Assembly (NCBI GenBank): GCA_003510765.1
Contig: DOKV01000181.1
Coordinates: forward strand, 1-6,097
Reading direction: 5' to 3'
Length of the DNA stretch: 6,097 nt
Origin: Clostridiaceae bacterium
GTDB lineage: Bacteria > Bacillota > Clostridia > Clostridiales > Clostridiaceae
The notes under the pieces are model-generated. The model did no database searches. It was not told the origin of the DNA and saw nothing but the letters and a program-made list of their open reading frames with translations. A program made the translations under genes and the position numbers. Shown one piece after another: positions 5,112 to 6,097 of this stretch. How positions within the stretch are numbered: the stretch's first letter is position 1; each line of letters opens with the position of its first letter.

Positions 5112-5558
5112 AGAAGCATGAAAAAGGACATGAATACGATGGCTTTGATACAAGCTGTGGCTAATCGTTAAAAGGTGCAAAGAGGGGGTTCAAATGCCCT
5201 TGAGGGGGTGCAATTATGCTGAGCGATCAATGCAGCCAGTACACCAGTGAAGCGTTTAAGGAAGCCCTGGCCCAACACGGGCTGATTCAGAGCCTGTCAG
5301 GAGTCGATCACTGCTACGAAAACGCACGCATGGAGAGCTTCTTTGCCACGCTGAAGAAGGGGTTACTGTACCGCCTTCCCACTTACCAGATGAAGCGGGA
5401 GGGGGTAAAGCGGTGGATCTTCCGCTATGTGTTCACCTATTACAACCGGGAGAGGGTGCATACCAGTAACCCGGGTGGCCTTCCCCCAGCGGTCTATCGC
5501 GCCATCCAGGAAGAGCAGAAGTTAGCCGCTTTTGTGTGTTTAACTGACTGCACTTTTT
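5112..5558 (+). mobile_element. Decayed IS3-family insertion sequence remnant
   Basis: The recognisable part is the 3' half of an IS3-family OrfB. Upstream, in another frame, the 17-codon stretch MKKDMNTMALIQAVANR (5118-5168) followed after a TAA by KVQRGGSNALEGV (5172-5210) resembles the OrfB stretch just before the HSDQGSQYTS motif. The 5' half with OrfA and the first catalytic Asp is absent. The right limit is set near TGACTGCAC and the T-run at 5545-5560, where the coding resemblance stops. Weak inverted similarity exists between AAAAGGTGCA (5171-5180 region) and TGCACTTTT (5549-5557), but no convincing terminal inverted repeat or target duplication is visible. Boundaries are approximate. 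The coding part is visibly more GC-rich than its surroundings, in line with acquisition by transfer. Confidence 0.6.
5182..5213 (+). repeat. Short imperfect direct repeat GAGGGGGTNCAA
   Basis: Two 12-base copies at 5182-5193 and 5202-5213 differ at one base and are spaced 20 bases start to start. They sit exactly where the transposase reading frame is broken, so they may be a small duplication tied to that break, or chance in a G-rich stretch. Confidence 0.4.
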
Positions 5559-5617
5559 TTGAAAATTCCAATGGCTTCAATTATAATAAACTTACGAGAA
5601 TGCCAAACGGGCGATGA
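5216..5617 (+). pseudogene. IS3-family transposase OrfB, C-terminal fragment
   Basis: A 133-codon open frame covers only the last third of an IS3-family OrfB (rve/DDE integrase fold). SDQCSQYTSEAF (3-14) matches the HSDQGSQYTSEAF block with the second catalytic Asp at D4. NARMESFFATLKK (36-48) holds the catalytic Glu at E40. YYNRERVHTSNPGGLPPAVYR (75-95) is the usual C-terminal motif. Typical residues are altered: His to Leu before D4 and Gly to Cys after Q5. The first Asp and the DNA-binding part are missing, so it cannot be an active transposase. The ATG at 5216 is internal to the ancestral gene and has no normal RBS. Residues after about 105 probably read through the IS end into flanking DNA. 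Just upstream the ancestral frame shifts, near 5208-5215, consistent with a 2-base insertion. Confidence 0.82.
5559..5587 (+). promoter_or_regulatory. Near-consensus sigma-A promoter at the IS right border
   Basis: TTGAAA (5559-5564), a 17-base spacer and a perfect TATAAT (5582-5587) read rightward toward the exported-protein gene at 5699. The start would be near 5594, giving a leader of about 105 bases. The -35 box straddles the T-run where the IS similarity ends, so the IS or its junction may have contributed it. Confidence 0.75.
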
Positions 5618-5634
5618 CGAAAACATATTCGTCA
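5615..5634 (+). other. Hairpin in the leader of the exported-protein gene
   Basis: TGACGAA (5615-5621) pairs perfectly with TTCGTCA (5628-5634) over 7 bp around a 6-base loop, about 20 bases after the predicted start of transcription. No T-tract follows, so it is not a clear terminator. It may stabilise the mRNA or be chance. Confidence 0.35.
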
Positions 5635-5698
5635 ATATTAAAAACACTGACTCTTATGCACCCCACAGCGCTTACATCATCGCAGAAAGGAGTGTTTT

Positions 5699-6097
5699 AT
5701 GAAGAACAGATTTACGGAAATCATGTCCTGCTTAGTGGCTGCACTGCTGCTTGGAATGACAACAGCATTTGCTGCTGCATCACCTAATTATGCGACAAAT
5801 AAGCATAAGGATTTGTCGCCCTACTACTATGGATATGTTCAGTTTCAACCGTCATACGTCGAAAACGGAAATCACGCTACCCGCGGTTATATCCGCTACT
5901 GGCGATACGATCTTTTGGGAAATGTTGTGAATGATACGGGTAGGCTCTATACCGCTTATGGAAATGGTCCGAATGATGGACGCATCCTGAGTCGAAGCTA
6001 TACCTATACAGACTCCATCATTCCCAATCCGCACAAAACACAGTTTAGATACGGATTCGATTGGGTACCCCATGGCTCCGGCATCTGGCCTGTAAAT
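5699..6097 (+). CDS. Exported protein of unknown function, 3' end beyond the window
   Basis: The frame is open for 133 codons to the last base of the window. The ATG at 5699 follows an excellent RBS (AAAGGAG, 5686-5692, 6-base spacer). The N-terminus is a clear Sec signal peptide: basic MKNRF, hydrophobic core CLVAALLLGMTTAF, and likely cleavage near AFA or AAA (residues 23-27). The mature part is rich in Tyr, Asn, Gly and Arg (SPYYYGYVQF, GYIRYWRYDLLGN, TAYGNGPNDG, RSYTYTDS), suggesting a beta-rich secreted domain. No cysteine, catalytic motif or lipobox is visible in the mature part so far. I do not recognise the family. A near-consensus promoter at 5559-5587 should drive it. It lies behind an IS remnant and differs in composition from the housekeeping genes, so acquisition is possible. 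A secreted antimicrobial or surface protein is conceivable but unsupported. Confidence 0.72.
   Translation, partial: MKNRFTEIMSCLVAALLLGMTTAFAAASPNYATNKHKDLSPYYYGYVQFQPSYVENGNHATRGYIRYWRYDLLGNVVNDTGRLYTAYGNGPNDGRILSRSYTYTDSIIPNPHKTQFRYGFDWVPHGSGIWPVN

Noticed and set aside
4881..5180. Minus-strand open frame of 99 codons
   Set aside because: It overlaps the whole tRNA-Leu gene, its promoter and the terminator; translating a tRNA gene gives the familiar artefact peptide MAELADALASGASG.
5171..5558. Terminal inverted repeat pair AAAAGGTGCA / TGCACTTTT marking the ends of the IS
   Set aside because: The match is about ten bases and low in complexity, there is no target duplication, and the coding relic seems to extend to the left of the left copy.
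5852..6073. Minus-strand open frame of 73 codons at the right end
   Set aside because: It lies opposite the exported-protein gene, which has a signal peptide and a good RBS. The minus frame has neither.
1..6097. CRISPR array, toxin-antitoxin pair or phage module
   Set aside because: No regularly spaced repeats, no paired small genes of such type and no phage structural or integrase genes were seen; the only mobile signature is the IS3 remnant.

Overview
The window looks like a chromosomal stretch from an anaerobic, amino-acid-using member of the Firmicutes, class Clostridia. The reasons are a moderate-to-low GC content (low-to-mid 40s percent, judged by eye), strong AGGAGG-type ribosome binding sites, a UPF0735/PheB-like ACT protein, an ECF-type folate transporter under a tetrahydrofolate (THF) riboswitch, and an SDR-type threonine dehydrogenase next to Kbl. 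Genus cannot be assigned from this sequence alone.

Left part (1-1668, + strand): the 3' end of kbl (glycine C-acetyltransferase), then tdh (SDR-type L-threonine 3-dehydrogenase), then a small ACT-domain protein starting 22 bases after the tdh stop. A perfect 17-bp hairpin with T-tracts on both sides closes the unit. Tdh and Kbl together convert threonine to glycine and acetyl-CoA through 2-amino-3-ketobutyrate. The ACT protein is probably an amino-acid-sensing partner, which is inference.

Middle (1669-3033): about 260 bases without a gene follow. On the + strand this stretch can fold into a nested rod with a side hairpin and ends in a terminator-like hairpin, so it is an unproven candidate small RNA of 6S type. 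Two minus-strand genes come next: a 91-residue membrane protein of unknown function and folT, the substrate-binding component of a folate ECF transporter. folT is preceded by a well-conserved THF riboswitch with a readable RBS-sequestering switch and a sigma-A promoter placed so that transcription starts at the aptamer.

Right-middle (3199-5072): an M24B X-Pro aminopeptidase and a DUF6054-like protein form a + strand pair closed by a terminator that also serves the converging tRNA-Leu(CAG) gene. That tRNA has its CCA encoded and a consensus promoter upstream.

Right end (about 5112-6097): accessory-looking DNA begins just behind the tRNA promoter. It holds a decayed IS3-family OrfB, with traces of its missing 5' part upstream carrying a stop and a frame change. 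A near-consensus promoter lies at the apparent right end of the IS remnant. It reads into an exported protein of unknown function that runs off the window.

No CRISPR array, rRNA or phage gene is visible. The most worthwhile items are the riboswitch mechanism, the 6S-like candidate RNA, and the IS-border promoter with its exported-protein gene.
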